Translations under genes and position numbers: made by a program
The notes under the pieces: generated by a model
The model's database searches: none
The model's input: the letters and a program-made list of their open reading frames with translations, nothing else
Told to the model about the DNA's origin: nothing
In this document: positions 17,702 through 26,087 of the stretch, piece by piece
Numbering within the stretch: the first letter of the stretch is position 1
Layout of the letters: every line of letters begins with the position of its first letter
Origin: JAIEOG01 sp964519985
GTDB taxonomy: Bacteria > Bdellovibrionota > FAC87 > UBA2466
Length of the DNA: 58,702 bases
Reading direction: 5' to 3'
NCBI GenBank assembly: GCA_964519985.1
Contig: CAZFMF010000023.1
Location: 1-58,702 of the forward strand

Positions 17702-19192
17702 ATGAGCAAATATATTCTGGCGATCGATCAAGGCACTACCGGAACGACTTCCCTGCTTTTTGACGCCACCCTCCAAATTCGCGGTAAGGCGAGTATTGAA
17801 TTTCCTCAACATTTTCCCAAGCCGGGTCATGTTGAGCACGACTTGAACGAGATCTGGAACTCCGTCGGGGTGGCGGTGCGCCAAGCCGTGGCGCAGAGCG
17901 GAATCCGCCCCTCCGAAATCGCGGCGATCGGAATCACCAATCAGCGCGAAACGACGTGCCTCTGGCACCGCGATCCGAATGGGACGCCGGTCAGTCGCGC
18001 GATCGTTTGGCAAGACCGGCGCACGGCTCCGGAGTGCGTGAAACTGCGGCAAAAGAAGCTCAGTCCCTGGATCAATAAAAAGACCGGCTTGCTTCTCGAT
18101 CCATATTTCAGTGGAACGAAGCTCGCCTGGATGTTGAAGAACATTCCGGGGGCGGGACAGATGGCCGCCGACGGGAAAATCGCTTTCGGCACGATCGACA
18201 GTTACTTGCTTTACCGGATGTCGGGCCAGCACCGCACCGATGTCACCAACGCCAGTCGCACATTGTTGATGGATCTGAAAACGTGTGAATGGGACGACGA
18301 TCTGCTGAAGCTGTTCAAAGTGCCGCGAACCATTTTGCCGGAGATCCTGCCTTCCGCGACGGAATATGGGAAGACCCGGCGTTTCTTGGATTTTCCGGAC
18401 GGGATTCCGATCACCGGAATCGCCGGCGATCAGCACGCCGCCCTCTTCGGTCAGGCCTGTTTTTGGAAAGGCTCGGCGAAGTGCACCTATGGGACGGGCG
18501 CGTTTGCGGTGTTGAATACCGGCAACAAACCCGTGTTCTCCAAAAACCAGATGGTGACGACGGTGGCGTGGAAACTCGGCAACAAGGTCACCTACGCGTT
18601 GGAAGGCAGCAGCTTCATCGCCGGGGCTTCGGTGCAATGGTTGCGCGATGGGCTGAATCTGGTGAGCGCGTCCTCGCAAATCGAAGCCCTGGCTTCGAGC
18701 GTTGCGGACAGCGGCGGCGTGGTTTTCGTGCCGGCGCTGTCGGGACTGGGCGCGCCCCATTGGATCTCGACCGCCACCGGGATGATCACGGGCATCACCC
18801 GCGGGACCACAAAAGCCCATATTGCTCGGGCCACGCTGGAAGGTATCGCCTTTCAGGTCGCCGAGCTTCTGGCCGCGATGGCGAAAGACACCGGCAGCAA
18901 ACCCAATCCGCTCAAAGTAGATGGCGGCGCTTCGGCCAATGATCTCCTCATGCAATTCCAAACCGACTTGCTCGGCACCGAAGTCATTCGCTCGGAGATC
19001 ATGGAGACCACCGCGCTGGGAGCCGGCCTTCAGGCCGGCCTCGCCGTCGGCATGTTCTCTGATCTTGACGACATCGCGAAACGCTGGCGGGCGGCCCGTT
19101 CTTTCCATTCGCGCATGAAACCCGGTGATCGCAAGGCCAAGATGGCAGCGTGGGCGAAGGCCGTACAAGCCGTCCGCCTGTTGTCGGAGTAA
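17702..19192 (+). CDS. glpK: Glycerol kinase
   Basis: A 496-aa FGGY-family sugar kinase making glycerol-3-phosphate from glycerol and ATP. YILAIDQGTTGTTSLLFD is the N-terminal phosphate-binding signature. ITNQRETTCLW and the ATP-site region GGASANDLLMQFQ are also present, and length matches family members. ATG 17702 has AAGGA at about 8 nt; an in-frame start 15 bp upstream is less well placed. No glpF or glpD neighbour is present. An AT-rich hairpin follows. Confidence 0.96.
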   Translation: MSKYILAIDQGTTGTTSLLFDATLQIRGKASIEFPQHFPKPGHVEHDLNEIWNSVGVAVRQAVAQSGIRPSEIAAIGITNQRETTCLWHRDPNGTPVSRAIVWQDRRTAPECVKLRQKKLSPWINKKTGLLLDPYFSGTKLAWMLKNIPGAGQMAADGKIAFGTIDSYLLYRMSGQHRTDVTNASRTLLMDLKTCEWDDDLLKLFKVPRTILPEILPSATEYGKTRRFLDFPDGIPITGIAGDQHAALFGQACFWKGSAKCTYGTGAFAVLNTGNKPVFSKNQMVTTVAWKLGNKVTYALEGSSFIAGASVQWLRDGLNLVSASSQIEALASSVADSGGVVFVPALSGLGAPHWISTATGMITGITRGTTKAHIARATLEGIAFQVAELLAAMAKDTGSKPNPLKVDGGASANDLLMQFQTDLLGTEVIRSEIMETTALGAGLQAGLAVGMFSDLDDIAKRWRAARSFHSRMKPGDRKAKMAAWAKAVQAVRLLSE

Positions 19193-19489
19193 AAGGTACG
19201 CACGGCGATAGAAAATCAAGGGTAACTTGAATTTTATCGTCGACAGATTGAATTTACCGACGCGCGTCTCTCGCGCGCGAGACGATCCGGATCGTCTTGG
19301 CGCCTCGAACTGAAAGTCGGCGTGGATAACTCGCCTCGTTCGAATAATTTCGGCGTACTCGACCCGCCGCCCCGGCCAGACTTAGGCCGGGCGCGCGGGG
19401 CGGCGATTGCCCTGAAATACAAAGTGTTGCGTTGGAACCCATTGATTCACTCCGGCGCCGGAGTAGCATGGCCGACGACAGGGGGGGCA
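19193..19489. other. Palindrome-rich intergenic region behind glpK
   Basis: This 297-bp gap has no supported gene. It contains an imperfect AT-rich stem (19206-19239, about 13 paired bp, likely the glpK terminator), a CGTCTC/GAGACG hairpin near 19265-19285, a perfect 16-bp palindrome GACGATCCGGATCGTC (19281-19296), a nested GC-rich hairpin built on GCCGCCCC/GGGGCGGC (about 19365-19405), and a 16-bp palindrome (19449-19464). That is far more dyad symmetry than the other gaps in the window. Confidence 0.65.
19449..19464. repeat. 16-bp palindrome ACTCCGGCGCCGGAGT, copy 1
   Basis: A perfect palindrome 25 bp upstream of the outer-membrane protein start codon. An identical copy lies 10 bp past that gene's stop codon at 20093-20108. 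The flanking bases differ. Confidence 0.85.
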
Positions 19490-20083
19490 ATGAAGATTGG
19501 CTTAATGATAGTTTTGCTTTCCGTTTTGAGTTCAGGTTTGGCTTACGGGAACGAGTCGCCCATGGAGACCGAGCTGAATGAGTCCTCACCGCGATGGTCG
19601 ATCACCTTTAATGCCGGAGAACTCGCGGCGTTTGGCGCGGGTTCCGCGGTGCTCGGAGTGGGTTACCTGCCCCTGCACTTTGACGCCAACTACGTCATCT
19701 CCAATCGCTGGCAGTTGAATCTCGGCCTCGTCTTTCGATACGACTGGGGTTCCTTCGTCGGCCCGGAATTCATCGCAATGGTGGGAGCTCGTTACTCCTT
19801 TAATGGTACCGGACTTTATGGTGGGTTCGCTTCGCTGAAAGCGGGCCCGGGGTACGTCTACGGAACGGATAGCTCGGTGACCGGCGTCTACAAGTCGTTT
19901 GAATTCGGAATCCAGCCGGAAGTCGGCTACTCGTTGGCGCTGGGTTCGAGCGGTTATCTCACCCTAGGAGCCGGTGTGCTCTTTATCATCGCTGAACCCC
20001 AATCCCCGGGCTGGAATGCGCTGGGAGTTTTGGTGCATCAGGTGGTGCCCATCCTAGATATCGGACTGGGTTTTACCTTCTGA
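19490..20083 (+). CDS. Exported outer-membrane beta-barrel-like protein
   Basis: A 197-aa protein with a signal peptide (about 1-20, ending LAYG-N). The remainder alternates polar and hydrophobic residues in short strands rich in Gly, Tyr and Phe and ends with the terminal aromatic GLGFTF, typical of outer-membrane barrels recognised by the Bam complex. Eight strands would fit the size. ATG 19490 follows a run of G; the frame is open upstream, but without signal-like sequence. Identical 16-bp palindromes flank the gene. Function unknown. Confidence 0.7.
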   Translation: MKIGLMIVLLSVLSSGLAYGNESPMETELNESSPRWSITFNAGELAAFGAGSAVLGVGYLPLHFDANYVISNRWQLNLGLVFRYDWGSFVGPEFIAMVGARYSFNGTGLYGGFASLKAGPGYVYGTDSSVTGVYKSFEFGIQPEVGYSLALGSSGYLTLGAGVLFIIAEPQSPGWNALGVLVHQVVPILDIGLGFTF

Positions 20084-20092
20084 TGAAGGCCG

Positions 20093-20108
20093 ACTCCGGC
20101 GCCGGAGT
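20093..20108. repeat. 16-bp palindrome ACTCCGGCGCCGGAGT, copy 2
   Basis: Identical to 19449-19464 over all 16 bases. It lies 10 bp after the stop of the outer-membrane protein gene and 76 bp ahead of the hydrolase gene. Confidence 0.85.
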
Positions 20109-20183
20109 GGAAAGGTAGAGGCTGGAGAAGGTGCTAGAGTACTGCTCGATTCCCACGCATGAGTGTGGTAGAAACTGCCGCCC

Positions 20184-21200
20184 ATGAAAACGCTAACGCT
20201 CTTTTTACTGCTCAATGCGGTTCCGGTGCAGGCTACGGAACCTAGCTCCGCCTGTGGCGATGGGCTTAGGATTCGTACCCAAAAGGTCGTCGCGATCGAC
20301 GACCAAACCCTGGTGGCACCTTCCGGACGGTTTCGCCATTTCGGCATGAAGCCCTACGCGTTTGGTGCGAATGGAAAATTCAAGACGGTCCGGTACTTCG
20401 CCAAGCGGGCTCCGGCGCCGGCCGATGCGACGGCGGTGGTCGCCCTTTTTCATGGGATGAACGCGGATGTCAGTCAGGCCGGGTCCATGTTCAATGTGAT
20501 GAACGCCTTGACCCGGCCCGATGCGTATATTGAGAAGGGCAGCCCGATGGATTTGGTGCGTCAGCGGGTGGGCCGAATCCAAAAGATTTATGCGGAAGCA
20601 ATTGATCAGCCAGGGTGTGGCAACAACACCGATCTGGAACCGCTGACTTACGAGGGCATCATTGAAATGTACGTCGCGTACCTGCGTGACTTGCGCGCCC
20701 GCGCCCCGGGAAAACCGCTGATCGCCGTTGGCTATTGCTACTCAGCGGGATTCTTGATTGAGGTGAACCGGCGCTACCCTCGACTCATCGACGGCTTGTT
20801 TTTAACCGGCCTTATCGTTCCCGATCGGAAAAAGGGATTTGATTTCGCCGCCGCCCGGGAAACCGAGATGTACGCGAGCGGCTCACTCGTTGAGAACCCG
20901 GCGGTACGCGCGCGAGCGGATGCGGCGTACGTGCAAATGAATTGGTCGGCGCGCAAGTACCCGAACGGGTCCACCCCGACCCGGCTGCTCGTCGGAGAAA
21001 ACGACCCATTCCAGAGCCGGGAGGCCCTGAAGTGGTTCGAGAACTGGGCCGAGCGTTCCTCGAACGTGACGTACCGGCGAGTGGCCGGCGCCGGTCATGG
21101 CGTCTTAGGTCCGGTCGAGGGTTTTCCGGAAAGTTACGTCTCCGTTCTGCTGGATCTCAATGAGCTGATTCGGCAGGCCATTTGGAGAGCCGGTGAATAG
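20184..21200 (+). CDS. Exported alpha/beta hydrolase-like protein with a Cys in the nucleophile position
   Basis: A 338-aa protein with a signal peptide (about 1-18). VVALFHGMNAD looks like an oxyanion-hole segment. The nucleophile elbow reads VGYCYSAG, placing Cys185 where serine hydrolases have Ser, as in dienelactone hydrolases. Asp274 (GENDPF) and His305 (AGAGHG) complete a plausible triad. It is probably periplasmic or secreted, and the substrate is unknown. ATG 20184 fits the signal peptide, but no strong Shine-Dalgarno is seen. A hairpin GGGCG/CGCCC lies about 26-50 bp past the stop. Confidence 0.65.
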   Translation: MKTLTLFLLLNAVPVQATEPSSACGDGLRIRTQKVVAIDDQTLVAPSGRFRHFGMKPYAFGANGKFKTVRYFAKRAPAPADATAVVALFHGMNADVSQAGSMFNVMNALTRPDAYIEKGSPMDLVRQRVGRIQKIYAEAIDQPGCGNNTDLEPLTYEGIIEMYVAYLRDLRARAPGKPLIAVGYCYSAGFLIEVNRRYPRLIDGLFLTGLIVPDRKKGFDFAAARETEMYASGSLVENPAVRARADAAYVQMNWSARKYPNGSTPTRLLVGENDPFQSREALKWFENWAERSSNVTYRRVAGAGHGVLGPVEGFPESYVSVLLDLNELIRQAIWRAGE

Positions 21201-21259
21201 CACGTTTCCCGGCGCGCAAAGAAAGGGCGACACCCCAGTAGAGTGCCGCCCCGACTCAT

Positions 21260-21778
21260 TTAGTAGCCAAAGGAAATCAGGATATCGTCGCCGGTCAACG
21301 CCCCCGCGTTGTTTGGATTGAAGATATCGAGATCGACACCCTGGCTATTGATGGAGAACGAGTACTTCATCTGTTCGCCGTTCGGCAGCGTCTGCCAGCC
21401 TTTGCGATTGCTGCGCACCGTCCAGGCGTTGGGTTGGTTTTGGATCGCCGCCCAACCATACTTGGCGTCATCTAGGTTGTACCAACCGATCATCAGACAG
21501 CGGCCGCGCTCCACATGAAACGCATACCAAAGATCGTCCCAGCGATCGGTCGTGTTGCGGTGCTTGAGCGAGATTGCCGCTTCCTTCAGCGCGTCCACGT
21601 TGCAGCCTTTTGCAATGCGGTAACCGAAAACAATTCGGTCTCCGCCGACGCGCGTAAACGGTTGGTTCGAGTGAATTAGGTCGCCCCGATAGTATTTGGG
21701 TGTCGCGCCCGCGTTCGCCGCCGCCACGCCCAAGGTGAGTGCCAATGTTCCGAGTTGAATGAGTTTGTTGAATTTCAT
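21260..21778 (-). CDS. Exported protein next to a TIGR02147 regulator, unknown function
   Basis: A 172-aa protein with a clear signal peptide (about 1-25, ending ANAGA-T). The mature part has two Cys and many Trp/Tyr/Asn, with no recognised family. ATG 21778 has GGAGGGA at good spacing; a longer in-frame start at 21829 is unlikely. It lies 100 bp downstream of the TIGR02147 regulator on the same strand, matching the regulator/exported-protein order seen again at 55757-57132. It may be controlled by that regulator. Confidence 0.65.
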   Translation of the reverse strand: MKFNKLIQLGTLALTLGVAAANAGATPKYYRGDLIHSNQPFTRVGGDRIVFGYRIAKGCNVDALKEAAISLKHRNTTDRWDDLWYAFHVERGRCLMIGWYNLDDAKYGWAAIQNQPNAWTVRSNRKGWQTLPNGEQMKYSFSINSQGVDLDIFNPNNAGALTGDDILISFGY

Positions 21779-21878
21779 TTTCTGTCCCTCCCACTCCTTC
21801 TGGCGTAATCGGGCGGGAAATCGGCTCATGAAATCTTTGAAAAGCGCAAAAAGTTTTAGCGCGGCGTGGCATTTCCCC

Positions 21879-22685
21879 TTAAATCCGAAACCAGTCCAGA
21901 CCGATACAGGACAGCGTTTGGGCGGGTGAAGGAGCGACGATTTTTCCGAGTTTTTCGATCAGTTCGAGCAGCAAGGCGCGGACTTTGGCGTAGTCCTGAT
22001 CGCTTATCGTAAGGGGAGCCGTAAAGAAGAGGTCTTTGGAGTCTCGCTTCTCCATCTTTTGAATCGAGCGGAGGCGCCAATTGGTGTGGTGGCGATTGAC
22101 GAGCCGAGAGTCGGGGGCGATGTGGGTGCGCTCCACGACCAGTTCGTAACGCCCATTCTTCTCCGCACAAAGGCCGCACGAACTCAAGAAAGCCAGCACC
22201 TCCAGGACATCCTTTTCATCGGCGTCTAGGCGCCTCGCGATCGCCGATGCGGTTTGGTTCCCCGGAATCGAAGTCAACAGGCGTACCGCACTGTAAAGCC
22301 AATCGGAGTAAAAGAGTCCTTTCTGTTCGCGCGTGAGTCCCTTGCTGGGGCGAGTGAGACGCGATGCCACCTCCTGATCCTTAGCCCGCATTTCTTCGAC
22401 CTTTGCGTCGTAAAAGGTTTTCAGTCGCTTGCTACCGGCGCGAGCCGAGTTGACGAGTAGAAGAAAGTACTCAGTCGCGCGCTCCTCCAGCGATAAGTAG
22501 TCCGCGAGTTGGAGCGCGTGCTCTTGCGAAAAATTCTTATCGCCGTTGAGCACTTGAGAAATCAGCGTGGGGTGGGCGGAGAGATGTTCCGCGAAACGGA
22601 GTAGCTCTCCGCGCCCCGCTTTGGGACGCCGCCTCAACCAGGCTTTCAGAAACTGTTTATAGTCGGTGAAATCGAAGATGCGCAT
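21879..22685 (-). CDS. TIGR02147-family regulator (DUF4423)
   Basis: A 268-aa protein. It opens IFDFTDYKQFLKAWLRRRPK, the family N-terminus, followed by an XRE-like helix-turn-helix (LLRFAEHLSAHPTLISQVLN) and a helical C-terminal region with a SASAIA-like winged segment. Proteins of this family are abundant in Bdellovibrionota and Fibrobacteres and are thought to bind DNA, but targets are unknown. ATG 22685 has AGAGG upstream. Two palindromes lie in its divergent promoter region shared with the lipoprotein gene, so autoregulation is plausible. Confidence 0.83.
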   Translation of the reverse strand: MRIFDFTDYKQFLKAWLRRRPKAGRGELLRFAEHLSAHPTLISQVLNGDKNFSQEHALQLADYLSLEERATEYFLLLVNSARAGSKRLKTFYDAKVEEMRAKDQEVASRLTRPSKGLTREQKGLFYSDWLYSAVRLLTSIPGNQTASAIARRLDADEKDVLEVLAFLSSCGLCAEKNGRYELVVERTHIAPDSRLVNRHHTNWRLRSIQKMEKRDSKDLFFTAPLTISDQDYAKVRALLLELIEKLGKIVAPSPAQTLSCIGLDWFRI

Positions 22686-22701
22686 TCCGTGCCTCTTTAT
22701 A

Positions 22702-22746
22702 AGTTTACGAAATGTAAACTATTTGGTGGTTAACTTATATAAGTTA
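22702..22746. promoter_or_regulatory. Operator-like palindromes in the TIGR02147/lipoprotein divergent region
   Basis: Two dyads lie close together. AGTTTACGAAATGTAAACT (22702-22720) has 7-bp arms around 5 bp. TAACTTATATAAGTTA (22731-22746) is a perfect 16-bp palindrome. They sit 17 bp from the regulator start codon and about 73 bp from the lipoprotein start, in the AT-rich part of an otherwise GC-rich neighbourhood, where promoters for both genes should be. Confidence 0.55.
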
Positions 22747-22819
22747 TGTATACGAAAAATGCCGTCCGTCCGAGAATGGAATCAAGGAGCAGTACTCACA
22801 TTTAACCAAGGGGGATTTC

Positions 22820-23632
22820 ATGAATCGAATATGGGTTGGGGTTTGTTTCTTGGGGATTTTGGGCGCTTGTGGGCGTGCCGATATGGGGGCGATGGACGGA
22901 GGCGGTGGCGATACTTATGTGGCCGAGTTTAAAGCCATCGCCTCCACGGTCTTAGCATCCGTTCGGATGCAAACGGGGAGTTTTACGGAATTTGAATTGA
23001 ATGCACTGGAAAAGGCAGTATCCAGCTCTCAGGTGTCCTTCAAAAACTCGCTGCTTCTCGACGGCAAAGATGTTGAAGCGATCAACTATCCCAGTTCCGG
23101 ACGCATCGAGGTCTCTTTTTCTCGTTGGGGTGCGGCTCACTCCCGGGAAGCGCGCGCAAAATTAGTTTTCCACGAGCACTTGGGTTTGATGGGGGTAGAT
23201 GACTCCGCCTATCAGATATCGAATCGCCTCGTCTTAGTGGATTCCGAAGACGATTGTAATCCGGTAAAAGGGTGTCCCCAATATCGCTTAGCTTGCCGGG
23301 CGCAGTTCCACTCCCCCGGCTGGGAACCGTCCGTCCTTTTCGGCGGCAGCTACCGCCACCCAGGCGCCTTTGGATCGGCCGGCAACTTGGATTTCGGTTC
23401 CGGGAGCCTCGCGGGTAGCCTGGAAGGGAGTTTCAGCGGCACCCCTTCAAGAACCAAACTGGTGGTGGCGGTGAACGGGCGGAAGTTACTTCAGGGGGAA
23501 TATTCTCTGCGTCAGTCGCTGACCGAGACGTGGAAGCACGATCCGCTTGGTCAGCCAGTTTTCGGTTACAACCACGGCGCGAAGGTCACGTTTGAGAGCG
23601 TGACGATTTCTTGCGCGGCACGTTCTCTCTAA
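22820..23632 (+). CDS. Predicted lipoprotein divergent from a TIGR02147 regulator
   Basis: A 270-aa protein with a short lipoprotein signal (MNRIWVGVCFLGILGAC). Residues about 118-140 read LVFHEHLGLMGVDDSAYQIS, a segment I associate with exported proteins of this bacterial group, but no enzymatic family is clear. Four Cys lie in the C-terminal half. ATG 22820 follows AAGGGGG. A hairpin terminator follows the stop. Confidence 0.68.
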   Translation: MNRIWVGVCFLGILGACGRADMGAMDGGGGDTYVAEFKAIASTVLASVRMQTGSFTEFELNALEKAVSSSQVSFKNSLLLDGKDVEAINYPSSGRIEVSFSRWGAAHSREARAKLVFHEHLGLMGVDDSAYQISNRLVLVDSEDDCNPVKGCPQYRLACRAQFHSPGWEPSVLFGGSYRHPGAFGSAGNLDFGSGSLAGSLEGSFSGTPSRTKLVVAVNGRKLLQGEYSLRQSLTETWKHDPLGQPVFGYNHGAKVTFESVTISCAARSL

Positions 23633-23641
23633 TGGGTACCG

Positions 23642-23666
23642 GGGGATCCCGCGTTGCGGGGTCCCC
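23642..23666. terminator. Bidirectional terminator between the lipoprotein gene and radA
   Basis: GGGGATCCCGC and GCGGGGTCCCC pair over 11 positions with one G-T wobble around a 3-nt loop, followed by a CTTCTTCTTT tract on the plus strand. It lies between two convergent stop codons (23632 and 23676). Confidence 0.72.
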
Positions 23667-23675
23667 GCTTCTTCT

Positions 23676-25031
23676 TTACAGAAAGTCAGAGAGCTGTTGA
23701 ACGTGCTCCACGCCGATGACTTCTAAGTCGGGGACCTTTTCGATTTCCTTTTTCACTTTCATCGGCACCACGGCGCGGCGGATACCGATGCGGGCGGCTT
23801 CCTTTAGGCGTTCGGAGGCTTTGGGCACGGCACGAACTTCGCCGCCGAGGCCCACTTCACCGAAAAAGACGGTGCGCTTTTCGATGGCGCGATTGGTGAA
23901 GCTAGAAATAAGCGCGGCCAACACACCGAGATCGGCGGCGGTTTCGGTGAGGCGCAAGCCACCGGCGACGTTCACATAGATATCCTGATCGAAAAAGCGA
24001 AAGCCCGCGCGTTTTTCGAGGATCGCGATCAGCAGGGAAATGCGATTGGGATCGAGACCGATCGAGGTGCGACGTGGGATCGCCAGCGGCGTTTGCGAGG
24101 CCAGCGCCTGCACTTCCACTAAGATGGAACGCGTGCCTTCGACGCTAGCGACAATCGTGCTGCCCGCGACCGAGCTTTGCTGTTCGGAGAGAAAAAGTTC
24201 GGAAGGGTTGGAGACCGCGCGAATGCCCCCGGAAAAAAGTTCAAACACTCCGATTTCATTCGTGGCCCCGAAACGGTTTTTGATCGAGCGCAAAAGGCGA
24301 AACGACTGCGAAGGCGTGGATTCGATATAAAGCACCACGTCCACCATATGTTCCAGGACCTTCGGACCCGCAATGGAACCTTCCTTGGTCACGTGGCCCA
24401 CCAAAAAAGTGGAGATGTGCTTTTGCTTCGCCAGCGAAACCAATTGGAAGGTACACTCCCGCAGCTGACCGACACTCCCCGGCTGCGATTCCAACAAAGA
24501 ACTGTAAAGCGTTTGGACCGAGTCGATGATGAGCAGATCAGGTTTCAGCTTCTCGATATGGGCTTCGATCGTCTCCAACATGGTTTCGGCGACCACCCAG
24601 AGATTGGGATTGGCGACCCCGAGGCGCGCCGAACGCAGCGCGATTTGCGAAGCGGATTCCTCGCCGCTGGCGTAGAGAATTTTGCGACCCTTATTGGCGT
24701 AATGTTCGGCGGCCTGGAGTAGGAGCGTCGACTTCCCCACTCCCGGTTCCCCGCCCAAGAGCACGACGCTACCGGGAACGAGCCCACCCCCCAAGACACT
24801 GTCCAACTCCGAAAAGTCCGTGCGGTAGCGGGGAATATCGAGCGTCACGACTTCGGTGACGGGGAGCGGTTCTTCGGACGCGACCACGGTGCTGGCGGCC
24901 CCGCGCTTGTTTGCGCCCGGTACCCGTTCCTCGACGATCGAATTCCACTCTCCGCAGTCCTGGCAACGGCCCGACCACTTGGAGTGCCGGTGCCCGCATT
25001 GTTGGCAGATATATTGGGTTTTTTCTTTCAC
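23676..25031 (-). CDS. radA: DNA repair protein RadA (Sms)
   Basis: A 451-aa RecA-like helicase that helps branch migration and processing of recombination intermediates. The N-terminal zinc finger has Cys9, Cys12, Cys23 and Cys26. Walker A is GGEPGVGKS (93-101). The RadA-specific KNRFG motif lies near 249-253, and a Lon-protease-like domain fills the C-terminal third (FFGEVGLGGEVRAVP). The start is GTG 25031; GAGGG touches the start codon, too close for a normal ribosome-binding site. A promoter-like pair upstream would start transcription at about this GTG. Confidence 0.96.
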   Translation of the reverse strand: MKEKTQYICQQCGHRHSKWSGRCQDCGEWNSIVEERVPGANKRGAASTVVASEEPLPVTEVVTLDIPRYRTDFSELDSVLGGGLVPGSVVLLGGEPGVGKSTLLLQAAEHYANKGRKILYASGEESASQIALRSARLGVANPNLWVVAETMLETIEAHIEKLKPDLLIIDSVQTLYSSLLESQPGSVGQLRECTFQLVSLAKQKHISTFLVGHVTKEGSIAGPKVLEHMVDVVLYIESTPSQSFRLLRSIKNRFGATNEIGVFELFSGGIRAVSNPSELFLSEQQSSVAGSTIVASVEGTRSILVEVQALASQTPLAIPRRTSIGLDPNRISLLIAILEKRAGFRFFDQDIYVNVAGGLRLTETAADLGVLAALISSFTNRAIEKRTVFFGEVGLGGEVRAVPKASERLKEAARIGIRRAVVPMKVKKEIEKVPDLEVIGVEHVQQLSDFL

Positions 25032-25037
25032 CCCTCA

Positions 25038-25065
25038 TACGTATCCGTTGCGGACAAACTGTCAA
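25038..25065 (-). promoter_or_regulatory. Candidate radA promoter giving a leaderless transcript
   Basis: On the minus strand TTGACA (25060-25065), a 16-bp spacer and TACGTA (25038-25043) precede radA. Transcription would start about 25031, the G of the GTG start codon. Confidence 0.35.
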
Positions 25066-25256
25066 CGCGCGACGAGTGGCGCGGCACGGCGTGGGATTTT
25101 TCGTTCGGATGATTGAAAGCCAGATTTGAAACCGGTAGAATTAGATTAAGTAGTCGATCTTCGTTCCTCGGTTCCCGGGGAACCCAATCAAAAACAAAAT
25201 CTAAAAACCGAAACGAGCCGGCCTCCCGGTCTGCGCGCCCTCTTCCCTTGCCGCCT

Positions 25257-26087
25257 ATGAAAACCAAAGACCAGTTTGTGACGTTCTTGAATCGTAACGA
25301 CTTGATGCGTGCGAGCTTGTTGCTTGGCACCGTCGAAGATCCGCGTTTCTCGATGGAAGACTGCGTGGAAACGTTGATGGAGCTGGCCGCAAAAATCTGG
25401 AACCGCAGCGCCGGCATGCACGGGGACGCGGTGCTCATGGTCCAAGCCATCAATCGGGTGCTCTACCACGACTTTGAATTACAAAGCTCCTCGGAGAAGA
25501 GCAAGCGGGTCATCGACGATCCCAATCGCTATTATTTACACCAGGTTTTGAAGCGTAAGGTCGGGAGCCCCCTGACCCTCGCGATCCTTTATTCGATCCT
25601 CTGTGAACAAGTCGGCGTGCCCCACGAGTGCATCGCCCTGCCCGGCCACTTTCTCATTCGCATCCTCGATGATGTGGGTGATTTCTACATCGATCCCTTT
25701 GAACAGGGAAAGATGATGAACACCGTCGAGTTCCAGAAAAAGTTTCGCTCGTCCATGCAGCGCCACCGCATGATGCAAGCCAATCTCTTCGAGAAGGCCG
25801 GCGCGGTACAACTGGTTTCGCGGCTCGCCTATCAGTTGAAGCACGTTTACATCTTGAAGGGGAAAGCGTTGGAAGCCTTGCAGACGGTGGAGTTTCTTAC
25901 CGTCTTGCACCCGGAGTCCCCCGAACTCACGCGCGACCGCGGCATTCTCTACTGCGAGATGGAATACTTCTCCAAGGCGATGGATGATCTCAAGGCTTAC
26001 TTGAAGCAACGCCCTCACGCCGAAGACGTCGCCGACATCAAGAAGCTCACGTCGATGCTTAAAGGCTACCGCGAAATCGTGAACTAA
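25257..26087 (+). CDS. SirB1-like transglutaminase-fold protein with TPR-like C-terminus
   Basis: A 276-aa cytoplasmic protein. The segment VLKRKVGSPLTLAILYSILC, then VGVPHECIALPGHFLIRI, is the conserved core of the SirB1/UPF0162 family, a transglutaminase-like fold with Cys and His in the active-site region. Residues about 195-265 form TPR-like helices. Biochemical function is not established. ATG 25257 starts just before the homologous part; the open frame upstream (to 25113) is Ser/Arg-rich and probably not coding. The stop codon lies inside a bidirectional hairpin. Confidence 0.8.
   Translation: MKTKDQFVTFLNRNDLMRASLLLGTVEDPRFSMEDCVETLMELAAKIWNRSAGMHGDAVLMVQAINRVLYHDFELQSSSEKSKRVIDDPNRYYLHQVLKRKVGSPLTLAILYSILCEQVGVPHECIALPGHFLIRILDDVGDFYIDPFEQGKMMNTVEFQKKFRSSMQRHRMMQANLFEKAGAVQLVSRLAYQLKHVYILKGKALEALQTVEFLTVLHPESPELTRDRGILYCEMEYFSKAMDDLKAYLKQRPHAEDVADIKKLTSMLKGYREIVN

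Noticed and set aside
17699..19219. A 506-aa open frame antisense to glpK
   Set aside because: glpK on the other strand is a certain gene; the antisense frame has no recognisable domain, and such long shadows are common in GC-rich coding DNA.
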